Positions 7,868 to 18,087 of a stretch of DNA of 64,000 bases are shown here, piece after piece; positions within the stretch are counted from its first letter, which is position 1, and every line of letters starts with the position of its first letter. The DNA comes from Rhodoferax_B ferrireducens_A (lineage in GTDB: Bacteria > Pseudomonadota > Gammaproteobacteria > Burkholderiales > Burkholderiaceae_C), in contig NZ_JAVDXT010000001.1 of NCBI RefSeq assembly GCF_031458075.1, positions 1 through 64,000 of the forward strand. The letters run 5' to 3'. The position numbers and the translations under genes were made by a program. The notes under the pieces are model-generated. The model had not been told where the DNA came from, ran no database searches, and worked only from the letters and a program-made list of their open reading frames with translations.

Positions 7868-8412
7868 CCCCCATGAAGACTGTCTGGATCGTAGATGCCG
7901 CGTATTTGTACAACTTCGGCCGCTCCCGGCCGAACGGCTTTGACTACCTGAAGCTGAAGAACGAGCTGGTCAAGGCCAACGGCGGCCCGCTGTACGAGAG
8001 CTACTACCTCAATTCCACGGGCGACCCGAACGCCGAGGCGCAGAACGCCTTCCACACCTGGATCAAGTCCGCGCCACCCAAGGGCCCGCAGATGCGGGTC
8101 CAGCTGTACAAGCTGAAGGAGCAGCACAACCAGTGCCCGTCCTGCGGCACGCGTTTCGACCGCACGGTGCAGAAAGGCGTGGACGTGGCCATCGCCACCC
8201 TGATGATCAAGCTGGCCGCCCAGGGCATTTACGACCGGGTGATCCTGTCGGCCGGCGACGGTGATTTCGAGGATGCGATCTCCTACCTGAAGTCGGACCT
8301 GCACAAAGAGGTCTGGCTGAACGGCGCGCAGGCCACCTTGTCGGCCGACCTGCAGTGCTATGCCGACCGCGTGCTCTGGCTGGACGATATGGGGTCCAGC
8401 ATCGATAGGTAG
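7864..8412 (+). CDS. NYN-domain (LabA/DUF88-like) putative ribonuclease
   Basis: About 180 residues. The NYN/PIN-like fold is indicated by the N-terminal strand with Asp (WIVDAAYL), a mid Asp in KGVDVAIATLMIKLA, and GDGDFEDAISYLK, together supplying the acidic metal-binding site of NYN nucleases. A CPSCGTRF pair of cysteines precedes the second motif, as in LabA-like proteins. The GTG at 7864 overlaps the previous stop (GTGA); an ATG at 7873 (MKTVWIVDA) is an equally plausible start. The RNA target is unknown. Confidence 0.85.
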   Translation: MTPMKTVWIVDAAYLYNFGRSRPNGFDYLKLKNELVKANGGPLYESYYLNSTGDPNAEAQNAFHTWIKSAPPKGPQMRVQLYKLKEQHNQCPSCGTRFDRTVQKGVDVAIATLMIKLAAQGIYDRVILSAGDGDFEDAISYLKSDLHKEVWLNGAQATLSADLQCYADRVLWLDDMGSSIDR

Positions 8413-8471
8413 TTTTGCTATTGAATAAGTAGCTGCTTGCGCAGGCAGTACCTGCGCCGGAGCCGGTTTTT
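8413..8471 (+). repeat. Two-hairpin intergenic repeat, copy 2
   Basis: GCTATTGAATAAGTAGC is followed by a perfect hairpin GCGCAGG-cagta-CCTGCGC and a GCCGGTTTTT tail. It fills the whole gap between two convergent genes, where it may serve as a bidirectional terminator. Confidence 0.65.
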
Positions 8472-8955
8472 ACTCGTAACTGGCTTTGATCGAGGCAAAC
8501 TTGCTGGCCAGCTCCTGGCGCAGCTTTTTGCGCAACACGGCCTGCTCGAAGCGGCGCTTGCCGTCGACCGAATCGGGGTGCAGCGCCGGCACGGGCGCGG
8601 GCTTGCGGTCGTCGTCCACAGCCACCATGGTGAAGAAGCAGCTGTTCACATGGCGCACGCTGTGGCCACGGATGTTCTCGGCCACCACCTTGATGCCGAC
8701 TTCCATCGACGAGGTACCGGTGTGGTTGATGCTGGCCAGAAAGGTTACCAGCTCGCCCACGTGGATGGGTTGCAAAAACATCACCTGGTCGACGCTGACC
8801 GTTACCACATAGCGGCCCGCGTAGCGGCTGGCGCAGGCGTAGGCCACCTGGTCGAGCAGCTTGAGCACGGCGCCGCCGTGCACATTGCCCGAAAAATTCG
8901 CCATATCCGGGGTCATCAAGACCGTCATGCTCAGTTGGTGTGCTGGGAGTTCCAT
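8470..8955 (-). CDS. Acyl-CoA thioesterase, hot-dog fold (YciA/BACH-like)
   Basis: A 161-residue single hot-dog domain with the motif GNVHGGAVLKLLDQ, which holds the catalytic Asp of this thioesterase group. The short charged C-terminal tail (about 120-161) is typical. It hydrolyses acyl-CoA esters in the cytoplasm; chain-length preference cannot be read from sequence. It lies in the same direction as norR but 30 bases beyond its stop. Confidence 0.9.
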   Translation of the reverse strand: MELPAHQLSMTVLMTPDMANFSGNVHGGAVLKLLDQVAYACASRYAGRYVVTVSVDQVMFLQPIHVGELVTFLASINHTGTSSMEVGIKVVAENIRGHSVRHVNSCFFTMVAVDDDRKPAPVPALHPDSVDGKRRFEQAVLRKKLRQELASKFASIKASYE

Positions 8956-8985
8956 CGCGGGCTTTCGTAATTCTTGTGCCGATTA

Positions 8986-10524
<1,539 letters not shown>

Positions 10525-10546
10525 AATGATTCCTTGGTAGATCATT
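10525..10546. promoter_or_regulatory. Inverted repeat over the norR translation start
   Basis: AATGAT-N10-ATCATT is a perfect 6-base inverted repeat, and the norR ribosome-binding site AAGGA lies within its spacer. It could be an operator for norR autocontrol or for another regulator. It does not match the published GT-N7-AC NorR enhancer pattern, so the binding protein is unknown. Confidence 0.3.
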
Positions 10547-10607
10547 ATGACTGCATCAAAAAGATAGTGGGCGCACCTAAGTGCTTGATTTCTATGGGCT
10601 ACAGGGC

Positions 10608-10623
10608 GGGCATGGAACTTGAG
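10608..10623 (+). promoter_or_regulatory. Possible sigma-54 promoter of hmp
   Basis: GGGCATGGAACTTGAG resembles the -24/-12 element TGGCAC-N5-TTGCA: the -24 GG and the exact spacing are kept, but the -12 GC is GA. It lies 48 bases before the hmp start, as expected if NorR activates hmp. The -12 mismatch makes this tentative. Confidence 0.3.
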
Positions 10624-10671
10624 TTAGTAGCTGCAGCCGGGCGTCGCCCTGCATCCGATTGAAAGCCACAC

Positions 10672-11853
10672 ATGCTGACCCCAGAACAACGCGCCATCGT
10701 CAAATCCACCGTGCCCCTGCTGGAAAGCGGCGGCGAGGCATTGACCACGCATTTCTACAAAACCATGCTGGCCGAGCACCCCGAGGTGCGGCCCTTCTTC
10801 AACCAGGCCCACCAGGCCAATGGCGACCAGCCGCGCGCCCTGGCCAATGGCGTGCTGATGTATGCCCGGCATATCGACCACCTGGAGCAGCTGGGTGGCC
10901 TGGTGTCGCAAATCATCAACAAGCATGTGTCGCTGCAGATCGAGGCCGCGCACTACCCCATCGTCGGCGCCTGCCTGCTGCGCGCCATCCGCGAGGTGCT
11001 AGGCGCCGAGATCGCCACCGACGCCGTCATCGCAGCCTGGGGCGCGGCCTATGGCCAACTGGCCGACATCCTGATCGGTGCCGAGGAAAAGATCTACGCC
11101 GATGTGGCGGCAGCCCCCGGTGGCTGGCGCGGTGCGCGGGCTTTCCGCGTGGCGCGCAAAGAGGTGGAGAGCGACGAGATCACCTCCTTCTACCTGCAGC
11201 CCCAGGACGGCGGCGCGCTGATCGGCTTCCAGCCCGGCCAGTACATCGGCCTGCGCCTGGTGGTGAACGGCAAAGAGATCCGCCGCAACTACTCGCTGTC
11301 GGCTGCGCCGAATGGCGTGGACTACCGCATCAGCGTCAAGCGCGAGGCCGGTGGTGTGGCTTCCAACTACCTGCACGACCAGGTGCGGGTAGGCACGGTG
11401 CTGGACCTGTTCCCGCCCGCGGGCGACTTCGTGCTGGCCGCCAGCGACAAGCCGCTGGTGCTGATCAGCGGCGGTGTCGGCATCACGCCGACCCTGGCCA
11501 TGCTGGATGCTGCGTTGCAGGGCACGCGGCCCGTGCACTTCATCCACTGCGCGCGCAACCGCCATGTGCATGCCTTCCGCCATGCGATCGAGGCGCGTCT
11601 GGCCAAGCACCCGCAGCTGCAGCGCTTTTATGCCTACGACGAACATAGCGGACCCGATGACGTGCCGCACGCCGTCGGCCACCTGAGCCCGCTGCAGCTG
11701 GCCCAGTGGTTGCCCGCTTCGCGCGACGTGGATGCGTATTTTCTGGGCCCCAAGCCCTTTATGCGTCAGGTGAAAAAGCAGTTGCGCGAGCTGGGCGTGC
11801 CCGAGACACAGACCCGCTATGAATTCTTCGGCCCGGCCAGCGCGCTCGAATAG
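10672..11853 (+). CDS. hmp: Flavohaemoglobin, nitric oxide dioxygenase
   Basis: A 393-residue cytoplasmic enzyme converting NO and O2 to nitrate with NAD(P)H. The globin domain (1-140) shows distal Y29 and Q53 and proximal H85. The FAD domain has the RRNYSLS motif, and the NAD domain has GGVGITPTLAML and the C-terminal YEFFGP end. Length equals E. coli Hmp. The divergent norR gene and NO-sensing logic indicate induction by nitric oxide. Confidence 0.96.
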   Translation: MLTPEQRAIVKSTVPLLESGGEALTTHFYKTMLAEHPEVRPFFNQAHQANGDQPRALANGVLMYARHIDHLEQLGGLVSQIINKHVSLQIEAAHYPIVGACLLRAIREVLGAEIATDAVIAAWGAAYGQLADILIGAEEKIYADVAAAPGGWRGARAFRVARKEVESDEITSFYLQPQDGGALIGFQPGQYIGLRLVVNGKEIRRNYSLSAAPNGVDYRISVKREAGGVASNYLHDQVRVGTVLDLFPPAGDFVLAASDKPLVLISGGVGITPTLAMLDAALQGTRPVHFIHCARNRHVHAFRHAIEARLAKHPQLQRFYAYDEHSGPDDVPHAVGHLSPLQLAQWLPASRDVDAYFLGPKPFMRQVKKQLRELGVPETQTRYEFFGPASALE

Positions 11854-11888
11854 TCGATACAGCTTTGGGGGCATCGTAGAATTTCCCG

Positions 11889-13223
11889 ATGCGTACCCCC
11901 ACTCCTTCCAGCACCCCGGCCCACCGCATTGTTATCGTTGGTGGAGGGGCTGCCGGGCTGGAGCTGGCGACCAGCTTGGGCAATACGCTGGGGCGCAGGG
12001 GCCAGGCCGACATCACTTTGATCGACAAGGCCCGCACCCACATCTGGAAGCCCAAGCTGCACGAGATTGCCGCCGGCAGCATGGACGTGGGCCGGCATGA
12101 GCTCAACTACCTGGCCCAGGCCCACTGGCACCATTTCCACTACCGGCTGGGCGAGATGAATGGCCTGGACCGCGCCAACAAGCTGGTGCACGTGGCGCCC
12201 TTCATCGACGAAGACGGCGTGGCGGTGACCACCCAGCAGTCGTTTGCCTACGACACCCTGGTGATGGCCGTGGGCAGCCGCAGCAACGACTTTGGCACGC
12301 CCGGCGTGGACCAGCATGCGCTGAAGCTGGAAACCCTGGCCGACGCCGAGCGCTTCCACCGCCGCATGCTCGACGCCTGCATCCGCGCCCATGCGCAGAC
12401 TACGCCGCTGAGTCCGTCGCAGCTGCATGTGGCGGTGATCGGCGCCGGCGCCACCGGCGTGGAGCTGGTGGCCCAGCTGCACCGCACCACGCGCGAGGTG
12501 GTGGCCTTTGGCCTGGACCGCATCGACCCCGAGCGCGATATCCAGCTGCATTTGATCGAAGCCGCCGACCGCATCCTGCCCGCGCTGTCGCCGCGCATTT
12601 CCGCCGGCGCGCTGGACCTGCTGAACGGCCTGGGCATCAAGGTGCACACCTCGGCCCGGGTCTCGGGCGTGGCCGCCGACAGCGTGCAGCTGGCCAGCGG
12701 CGAGGTGATTCCGGCCGAGCTGCTGGTCTGGGCGGCCGGTATCAAGGCGCCGGGCTTTCTGCAGGACATCGACGGCCTGGAAACCAACCGCATCAATCAG
12801 CTGGCGGTGCACCAGACCCTGGTGACCACCCGCGACGAAAACATCTTCGCCATGGGCGACTGCGCCGCCTGCCCCTGGCCCGAAAAGAACGGCTTTGTGC
12901 CGCCACGCGCCCAGGCCGCGCACCAGCAGGCATCGCATCTGGCCAAGCAGATCAAGCGCCGCATGGCCGGCAAGCCGCTTGAGCCCTACCACTACCGCGA
13001 TTTCGGCTCGCTGGTGTCGCTGGGCGACTACAGCGCCGTCGGCAGCCTGATGGGCGGGCTCATGGCCGGCAGCCTGTTCATCGACGGCCTGGTAGCGCGG
13101 CTGATGTACACCTCGCTGTACAAGATGCACGAACTGGCGCTGCACGGTTTCACCAAGGTGGCGCTGGAAACCCTGACCCGCGCCATCACCCGGCGCACCG
13201 AGTCGCACGTCAAGCTGCACTAA
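11889..13223 (+). CDS. ndh: Type II NADH dehydrogenase
   Basis: A 444-residue FAD-dependent NADH:quinone oxidoreductase. It has two Rossmann dinucleotide motifs (IVIVGGGAAGLELA near residue 14; VAVIGAGATGVELV near 180) and the FAD-closing motif NIFAMGDCAACP. A C-terminal hydrophobic/amphipathic stretch (SLMGGLMAGSLFIDG) would anchor it to the membrane face. It transfers electrons from NADH to quinone without pumping protons. It follows hmp by 35 bases and could be co-transcribed, which would support respiration under nitrosative stress; that link is inferred. Confidence 0.88.
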   Translation: MRTPTPSSTPAHRIVIVGGGAAGLELATSLGNTLGRRGQADITLIDKARTHIWKPKLHEIAAGSMDVGRHELNYLAQAHWHHFHYRLGEMNGLDRANKLVHVAPFIDEDGVAVTTQQSFAYDTLVMAVGSRSNDFGTPGVDQHALKLETLADAERFHRRMLDACIRAHAQTTPLSPSQLHVAVIGAGATGVELVAQLHRTTREVVAFGLDRIDPERDIQLHLIEAADRILPALSPRISAGALDLLNGLGIKVHTSARVSGVAADSVQLASGEVIPAELLVWAAGIKAPGFLQDIDGLETNRINQLAVHQTLVTTRDENIFAMGDCAACPWPEKNGFVPPRAQAAHQQASHLAKQIKRRMAGKPLEPYHYRDFGSLVSLGDYSAVGSLMGGLMAGSLFIDGLVARLMYTSLYKMHELALHGFTKVALETLTRAITRRTESHVKLH

Positions 13224-13356
13224 TGCGGCCTAAATAGCGGCCGCGCAAAGGCTGCACGCAAAGTCCTTTCCAGGCAGCCGGCTTTTGGATGTAGCATTCG
13301 GTTACTTTTTGGCCGGCTGCGGTCATTTGCTTTCGTAATGGATAAAGAGACAAACC

Positions 13357-15171
13357 ATGAAATTCAATGACATGCGGGTCGCGACCAAACTCTGGGCGAC
13401 GATTCTGGGTTTGTTACTGGCCATGCTGCTGGTCACGGTATGGGTCCAGGCCCGCTCTCGCGAGGTCACCCAGACCACCGATAGCCTGGTGGCGCAATTT
13501 GAAGATTCCATTACCACCGCCGTGACCTGGCGCGGCATGGCGAACATGGCTGTGAACATGAATATGTCCAGCCTGGTCACGACCGACGAGGCCCTGAGCA
13601 AGGACTTCGACGCCAAGGTGGCGGCGATCACCGCCAGCATCACCCCGATCCAGGAAAAGATCAACAAGACCGCTTCCACGCCGGACGACAAGTCCGCGCT
13701 GGACCTGGTCGCCAAGACCCGTGCCGAGATTCGCGGCCAGGGCGACAAGGTCAAGGAGCTGAAGGCCGCGCGCGACGCCGCCGCCAGCCAGGCCTTCCTG
13801 GAAAAAGACTACCGCCCACGCGCCCAGGCCTACCTGGATTCCATCGACAAATACGTGGCCGTGCAGGTCAAGCAGCGGGATGACGCCAGGAAGGCCGCCG
13901 CCGCTGCCAGCGACAACGTGGTGCTGGTCGCCATCGCCAGCGTGCTGGTGGTGTTTGCCCTGGGTGTGGCGCTGTCGCTGCTGCTGGTGCGCTCCATCAC
14001 CCAGCCGCTGCAGCGCGCCGTGGATGTGGCCGCTGCCATCACCGCCGGCGACCTGACCCTGGACATCCAGGACAGCCGCAAGGACGAATTTGGCCAGCTG
14101 TTGCGCGCCCTGTCGGGCATGGTCGGCAAGCTGCGCGGTGTGGTGGCCGAGGTTCGCACCGGCGTGGAATCGGTGTCCACCGCGTCCAACGAAATCGCCA
14201 CTGGCAACCATGATTTGTCGGAACGCACCGAGCAGACCGCCTCGAACCTGCAGCAGACCGCCGCCAGCATGGAAGAGCTGACCAGCACCGTTACCCAGTC
14301 GGCCGACACCGCGCGCCAGGCGAACCAGCTGGCATCCACCGCTGCCCAGGCCGCGATCCGCGGCGGCGAAGTGGTGGCCCAGGTGGTCACCAGCATGCAG
14401 AACATCAGCGATGCCTCGCGCAAAATCGCCGACATCATCGGCACCATCGACGGCATCGCCTTCCAGACGAATATCCTGGCCTTGAACGCGGCGGTGGAAG
14501 CCGCACGGGCTGGCGAGCAAGGCCGGGGCTTTGCGGTGGTGGCGTCCGAAGTGCGCAGCCTGGCCCAGCGCTCGGCCCAGGCCGCCAAGGAGATCAAGAC
14601 CCTGATCGGCGCCTCGGCGCAAACCGTCGAGTCCGGCACCCAGCAGGTGGCCCAGGCCGGCGAGACCATGGGCGAGATCGTCAGCAGCGTGCGCCGGGTC
14701 AGCGACCTGATTGGCGAGATCAGCGCTTCGTCCACCGAGCAGCGTGACGGCATCGCCCAGGTCAACCAGGCGGTCAACAACCTGGACCAGATGACGCAGC
14801 AGAACGCCGCACTGGTCGAGCAATCCGCGGCGGCCGCCTCCGGCCTGCGCGAACAATCGCAGCGCCTGTCGGAAGTGGTGTCGGTGTTCAACGTCGGCAG
14901 CCATGCGGTGCAACTGGCCCGGCCGGCACCGCGCCCGGTGGCCATGCGCCCGGCGGCTGCGCCCAAGCTGTCCGCCAAACCCGTGGCCAAGGCCTTGGCT
15001 GGCAAGCCTGCCGTGCCGGCCCCCGCCCGCCCGCCCATGAAAGCCCTGTCCACTGCCAAGCCCGCACCACCGGCCACGCCACGGGCTCCCGTGCCGCGCC
15101 GTCCGGTGGCCATCACCGCCAGCAAGCCATCCGCGGCCAAAGGCGGCGAGGGCGACTGGGAAAGTTTCTAA
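13357..15171 (+). CDS. Methyl-accepting chemotaxis protein
   Basis: A 604-residue Tsr/Tar-class transducer: TM1 at about 11-31, a periplasmic four-helix sensor (about 35-185, 4HB_MCP style), TM2 at about 187-207, HAMP, and the signalling hairpin with the invariant tip GIAFQTNILALNAAVEAARA. A proline/alanine-rich linker of roughly 60 residues leads to the terminal pentapeptide WESF preceded by D, a variant of the NWETF tether for CheR/CheB. The ligand is not evident. The upstream gap has an inverted repeat GCAGCCGGC (13274-13282) / GCCGGCTGC (13312-13320). Confidence 0.94.
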   Translation: MKFNDMRVATKLWATILGLLLAMLLVTVWVQARSREVTQTTDSLVAQFEDSITTAVTWRGMANMAVNMNMSSLVTTDEALSKDFDAKVAAITASITPIQEKINKTASTPDDKSALDLVAKTRAEIRGQGDKVKELKAARDAAASQAFLEKDYRPRAQAYLDSIDKYVAVQVKQRDDARKAAAAASDNVVLVAIASVLVVFALGVALSLLLVRSITQPLQRAVDVAAAITAGDLTLDIQDSRKDEFGQLLRALSGMVGKLRGVVAEVRTGVESVSTASNEIATGNHDLSERTEQTASNLQQTAASMEELTSTVTQSADTARQANQLASTAAQAAIRGGEVVAQVVTSMQNISDASRKIADIIGTIDGIAFQTNILALNAAVEAARAGEQGRGFAVVASEVRSLAQRSAQAAKEIKTLIGASAQTVESGTQQVAQAGETMGEIVSSVRRVSDLIGEISASSTEQRDGIAQVNQAVNNLDQMTQQNAALVEQSAAAASGLREQSQRLSEVVSVFNVGSHAVQLARPAPRPVAMRPAAAPKLSAKPVAKALAGKPAVPAPARPPMKALSTAKPAPPATPRAPVPRRPVAITASKPSAAKGGEGDWESF

Positions 15172-15179
15172 AACCGAAA

Positions 15180-15241
15180 TGCTATTGAATCAATAGCTTC
15201 TGGCGCAGATAGATCAAGCGCTACAGGCCTAAAAAGCTTTT
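15180..15241 (+). repeat. Two-hairpin intergenic repeat, copy 3 (best-formed)
   Basis: It starts with a perfect hairpin GCTATTG-aat-CAATAGC, then GCGCAGATAGATCAAGCGC, and ends GGCCTAAAAAGC. It sits between the chemoreceptor gene and the convergent recJ and touches the recJ stop. It is useful as the reference copy for the family in this window. Confidence 0.7.
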
Positions 15242-16964
15242 AAAGCTCGGCCGCCTCGACCAGGAACTGCACCCGGCGCTGGCCCTGCCACTCGTTCACG
15301 TCGAGCCGGAAGGCCAGGGTCACCCGGGCTGGCAGGCTCTCGGTGTGGCCGAACCAGATGCCGTCTACCGGCTGGCCCTGGTGCTTGAGCTTCAGCGACA
15401 AATGCTTTTCGCCGACCAGGCGCTGCGACACCACCTCGACTTCTTCGCTGAAGGTGGGTGGTGCAAAGCCCTGGCCCCAGACCTCCTTGTGCAGCACATC
15501 GACCAGCTCGGCACGCCGGTATTCGGGCGCCAGCGGGCCATCGGTTTCCAGCCGGCGGGTCAAGGTGGCGGCGTCCAGCCACTCCAGCGCCACCTGCTGC
15601 AGGCCTTGCTCGAACTGTTCGAAATTGTCTTCGTGCACGGTGCAGCCGGCAGCCATCGCATGGCCGCCAAAGCGCAGCAGCACGCCCGGGTGCCGCTTGG
15701 CCACCAGGTCGAGTGCGTCGCGCAGGTGGAAGCCAGGGATCGAGCGGCCCGAGCCTTTGAGCTCATGCTCCTTGCCCGGCGCCTTGCTGGCGGCGAACAC
15801 GAAGATGGGGCGGTGCAGCTTGTCCTTCAGCCGGGAGGCGACGATGCCGACCACGCCTTCGTGGAAATCCGGGTCGAACACGCAGACCGCTGGCGGCGGC
15901 TCTTCGGATTCGTCGAACAATGACTCGGCCACCAGCATCGCCTGGTCGCGCATGCCGCCCTCGATTTCGCGGCGCTCGCGGTTGATCTTGTCCAGCGTCG
16001 TAGCCAGTTCGGTGGCGCGCGCCGTGTCGTCGGTCAGCAGGCATTCGATGCCCAGTGTCATGTCGGCCAGGCGCCCGGCGGCGTTGATGCGTGGGCCGAG
16101 TGCAAAGCCGAAATCGAAGGTGGTTGCGACCTTGGCCTGGCGCCCGGCTGCTACAAATAACGCAGCTAGTCCCGCAGGTTGTGCCTGCGCGCGCAGCCGT
16201 TTCAGTCCTTGGGCCACAAGGCGGCGGTTGTTCGCGTCCAGCTTCACCACATCGGCCACGGTGCCGAGGGCTACCAGGGTCAGCAACGGGTCCAGCTTGG
16301 GCTGGTTCTCGGCGGTGAAGACGCCGCGGCGGCGCAGCTCGGCGCGCAAGGCCAGCAGCACATAGAACATCACGCCGACGCCGGCGATCGACTTGCTTTC
16401 GAAGCTGCAGCCCGGCTGGTTGGGATTCACCAGCACGTCGGCATTCGGCAGCACGATCTGGCCGTCTTTCAGCGCGGGCAAATGGTGGTCGGTCACCAGC
16501 ACCTGCAGGCCTAGCGCCTTGGCCTCGGCCACGCCTTCCAGGCTGGCGATGCCGTTGTCCACTGTGACCAGCATGTCGGCGCCGCTGTCCTTGACGCGGC
16601 GGGCGATGCTGGGTGTCAGGCCATAGCCGTCGGTGACGCGGTCGGGCACGATGTAGTCGGCATGCTTGGCACCCAGCAGGCGCAGGCCGCGCAGGCCCAC
16701 GGCGCAGGCGGTGGCGCCATCGCAGTCGTAGTCGGCGACGATGCAAAGCTTTTTGTCGGCAGCAATGGCATCGGCCAGCAGCACGGCCGCGGCCTGCGTG
16801 CCCAGCATGCTGGCGGGCGACAGCAATCGGCCCAGGCCGTCGTCCAGCGCGTCCTTGTCGGCCACGCCGCGGGCCGCGAACAGGCGTGCCAGCAGCGGGT
16901 GCACGCCGGCCTGTTCCAGCGCCCAGACGGCGCGCGGGGGAATATCGCGTGCTGTAATTTTCAT
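15240..16964 (-). CDS. recJ: Single-stranded-DNA-specific exonuclease RecJ
   Basis: A 574-residue 5'-3' ssDNA exonuclease acting in recombination and mismatch repair. DHH-family motifs are visible: DYDCDGATA (motif I), VTDNGI, VTDHHLP (the DHH triad), and the DHHA1 GGHAMAAGC. A C-terminal OB-like domain follows. The start overlaps the rpfE-like stop by four bases. Two stretches of its DNA match the two-hairpin repeat: an internal one (about residues 254-273) and one that supplies the start codon and the first codons (M-K-I-T-A). Confidence 0.95.
   Translation of the reverse strand: MKITARDIPPRAVWALEQAGVHPLLARLFAARGVADKDALDDGLGRLLSPASMLGTQAAAVLLADAIAADKKLCIVADYDCDGATACAVGLRGLRLLGAKHADYIVPDRVTDGYGLTPSIARRVKDSGADMLVTVDNGIASLEGVAEAKALGLQVLVTDHHLPALKDGQIVLPNADVLVNPNQPGCSFESKSIAGVGVMFYVLLALRAELRRRGVFTAENQPKLDPLLTLVALGTVADVVKLDANNRRLVAQGLKRLRAQAQPAGLAALFVAAGRQAKVATTFDFGFALGPRINAAGRLADMTLGIECLLTDDTARATELATTLDKINRERREIEGGMRDQAMLVAESLFDESEEPPPAVCVFDPDFHEGVVGIVASRLKDKLHRPIFVFAASKAPGKEHELKGSGRSIPGFHLRDALDLVAKRHPGVLLRFGGHAMAAGCTVHEDNFEQFEQGLQQVALEWLDAATLTRRLETDGPLAPEYRRAELVDVLHKEVWGQGFAPPTFSEEVEVVSQRLVGEKHLSLKLKHQGQPVDGIWFGHTESLPARVTLAFRLDVNEWQGQRRVQFLVEAAEL
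16148..16205 (+). repeat. Two-hairpin repeat copy inside recJ
   Basis: GCTACAAATAACGCAGC, CCGCAGGTTGTGCCTGCGCG and a GCCGTTTCAG tail fit the family layout and are read in frame on the minus strand as part of an alanine/glutamine-rich RecJ segment. The match is weaker than for the intergenic copies. Confidence 0.4.
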
Positions 16965-17012
16965 AGCTGCTCCAGCACAGCGGATAAGCGCTGGCGGCTA
17001 AAAATGCTTGAT
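16951..17012 (+). repeat. Two-hairpin repeat spanning the rpfE-like/recJ junction
   Basis: GCTGTAATTTTCATAGC, then AGCACAGCGGATAAGCGCTG, then GCGGCTAAAAATGCTTG aligns with copy 3 from end to end. On the minus strand it encodes the last residues of the RpfE-like protein and contains the recJ start codon and first codons. Confidence 0.5.
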
Positions 17013-17911
17013 ATTTTCTGCAGGAAGCTGCGTGGCACGGGCTCGAAGCTTTGCGCATTGCGTTCGCCGCACAGCGTCAGCTGTACTTGCGCGCCTTGTT
17101 CGGCGGCGAGCAGCAGGGCCGCGCAGTCTTCGGCGTCGATCTGCTGCCAGGCGGCGGTCCAGCCGGCCCAGTCTTCATTCTGGGCGGCGTGCAGCAGCGC
17201 CAGGGGCATGCGGGGGGCGGCTGCCGGCGGCGGTGGCGCGGCCAGGGCGCCGCTGCCGCTGACCCAGAACGAGTTGATCGGCAGCAGGCCGCGCTCGGCC
17301 CGTGCGTCGTTCACCGGGTGGGTGTAGAGCAGCATCTGCGTCTCGCTCTGCAGCCGCCGCAGCGGCCCGCCCTGGGCGGTGGGCGGCATCCAGTCGTCCA
17401 CATTGCGGCTGCCGACGCCGCTGACCACGCGGTCCAGCGAGGCCGTGGCCAGGCCGCGGAAGATCTCGCTGCGCGCCAGCCACAGCGTGGGGTGGGCGTA
17501 CTCCAGCGCAATGCCGTCTTCTTCGAAGTACGGCCGCACTGCGGTCAGCACGGCGCGCGAATCGGCTTCATCCAGGCCCAAGGTGTCGGGGCGGGCCATC
17601 ACGATGTGGTCGGTCATCACCTGCCAGTGGCAGGGGGTGATGAAGGCCCAGGCGCCATCCTGCCCGGCCTGCGAGGCCCGCCAGGCGGCCCAGGGGATCA
17701 GGCCGTCGGCAGCGGCCAGGCCGTGGTGGCGGGCCAGCGCGCGTTCGTGCGGCGGCGACAGGCTGTCTTCCGGCCCGCCGTCCCGCGTGGTCGGTGTCAG
17801 GCGCGCCAGCAGCCGCTCCAGGTGGGGCAGACGCAGGGCGGCCAGCGCGGGGCGGCAGCCTTGGGAGTCGCTGGCAGCGAAGGGAATCAGCAAATGGGAG
17901 AGGGTGGACAT
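16961..17911 (-). CDS. RpfE-like protein (phosphoglycerate-mutase-fold regulatory protein)
   Basis: A 316-residue soluble protein related to Xanthomonas RpfE, which is also encoded next to recJ. Automated annotation often calls such proteins cofactor-independent phosphoglycerate mutase. Segments such as ITPCHWQVMTDHI and the C-terminal RSFLQKISSIF are seen, but I see no intact metalloenzyme active-site set, so catalytic activity is doubtful. Start 17911 (MSTLSHLLIPF) is chosen because the upstream in-frame extension is unlike protein. It is coupled to recJ through a 4-base overlap. Confidence 0.75.
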   Translation of the reverse strand: MSTLSHLLIPFAASDSQGCRPALAALRLPHLERLLARLTPTTRDGGPEDSLSPPHERALARHHGLAAADGLIPWAAWRASQAGQDGAWAFITPCHWQVMTDHIVMARPDTLGLDEADSRAVLTAVRPYFEEDGIALEYAHPTLWLARSEIFRGLATASLDRVVSGVGSRNVDDWMPPTAQGGPLRRLQSETQMLLYTHPVNDARAERGLLPINSFWVSGSGALAAPPPPAAAPRMPLALLHAAQNEDWAGWTAAWQQIDAEDCAALLLAAEQGAQVQLTLCGERNAQSFEPVPRSFLQKISSIFSRQRLSAVLEQL

Positions 17912-18087
17912 GGGCCTATTGTCCGGGATGGCGCCGGGGGCCTGGGGGCTGTGCGCAGTGGGGCTCCTGCAAGCAGTGGTGCGTGCGCCCATTGTGATCT
18001 GCAACGCAATGTGGAGGTGCTTGCAACCTTTTTCCGAGTCCTTGGTACCTACCGACGCATTCATATTATTCAAGGAGGAATGACACC

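Noticed and set aside
10560..10580. Possible NorR enhancer GT-N-AC in TAGTGGGCGCACCTA
   Set aside because: The spacing between the half-sites is six rather than seven bases and there is no second site.
13259..13284. Possible flagellar sigma-28 promoter before the chemoreceptor (CAAAGTCC-N10-GCCGGCTT)
   Set aside because: Spacing is one base short and the -10 element is poor; not strong enough to annotate.
13414..14913. Long antisense frame across the chemoreceptor gene
   Set aside because: A shadow of the MCP coding sequence with repetitive Gly/His composition.
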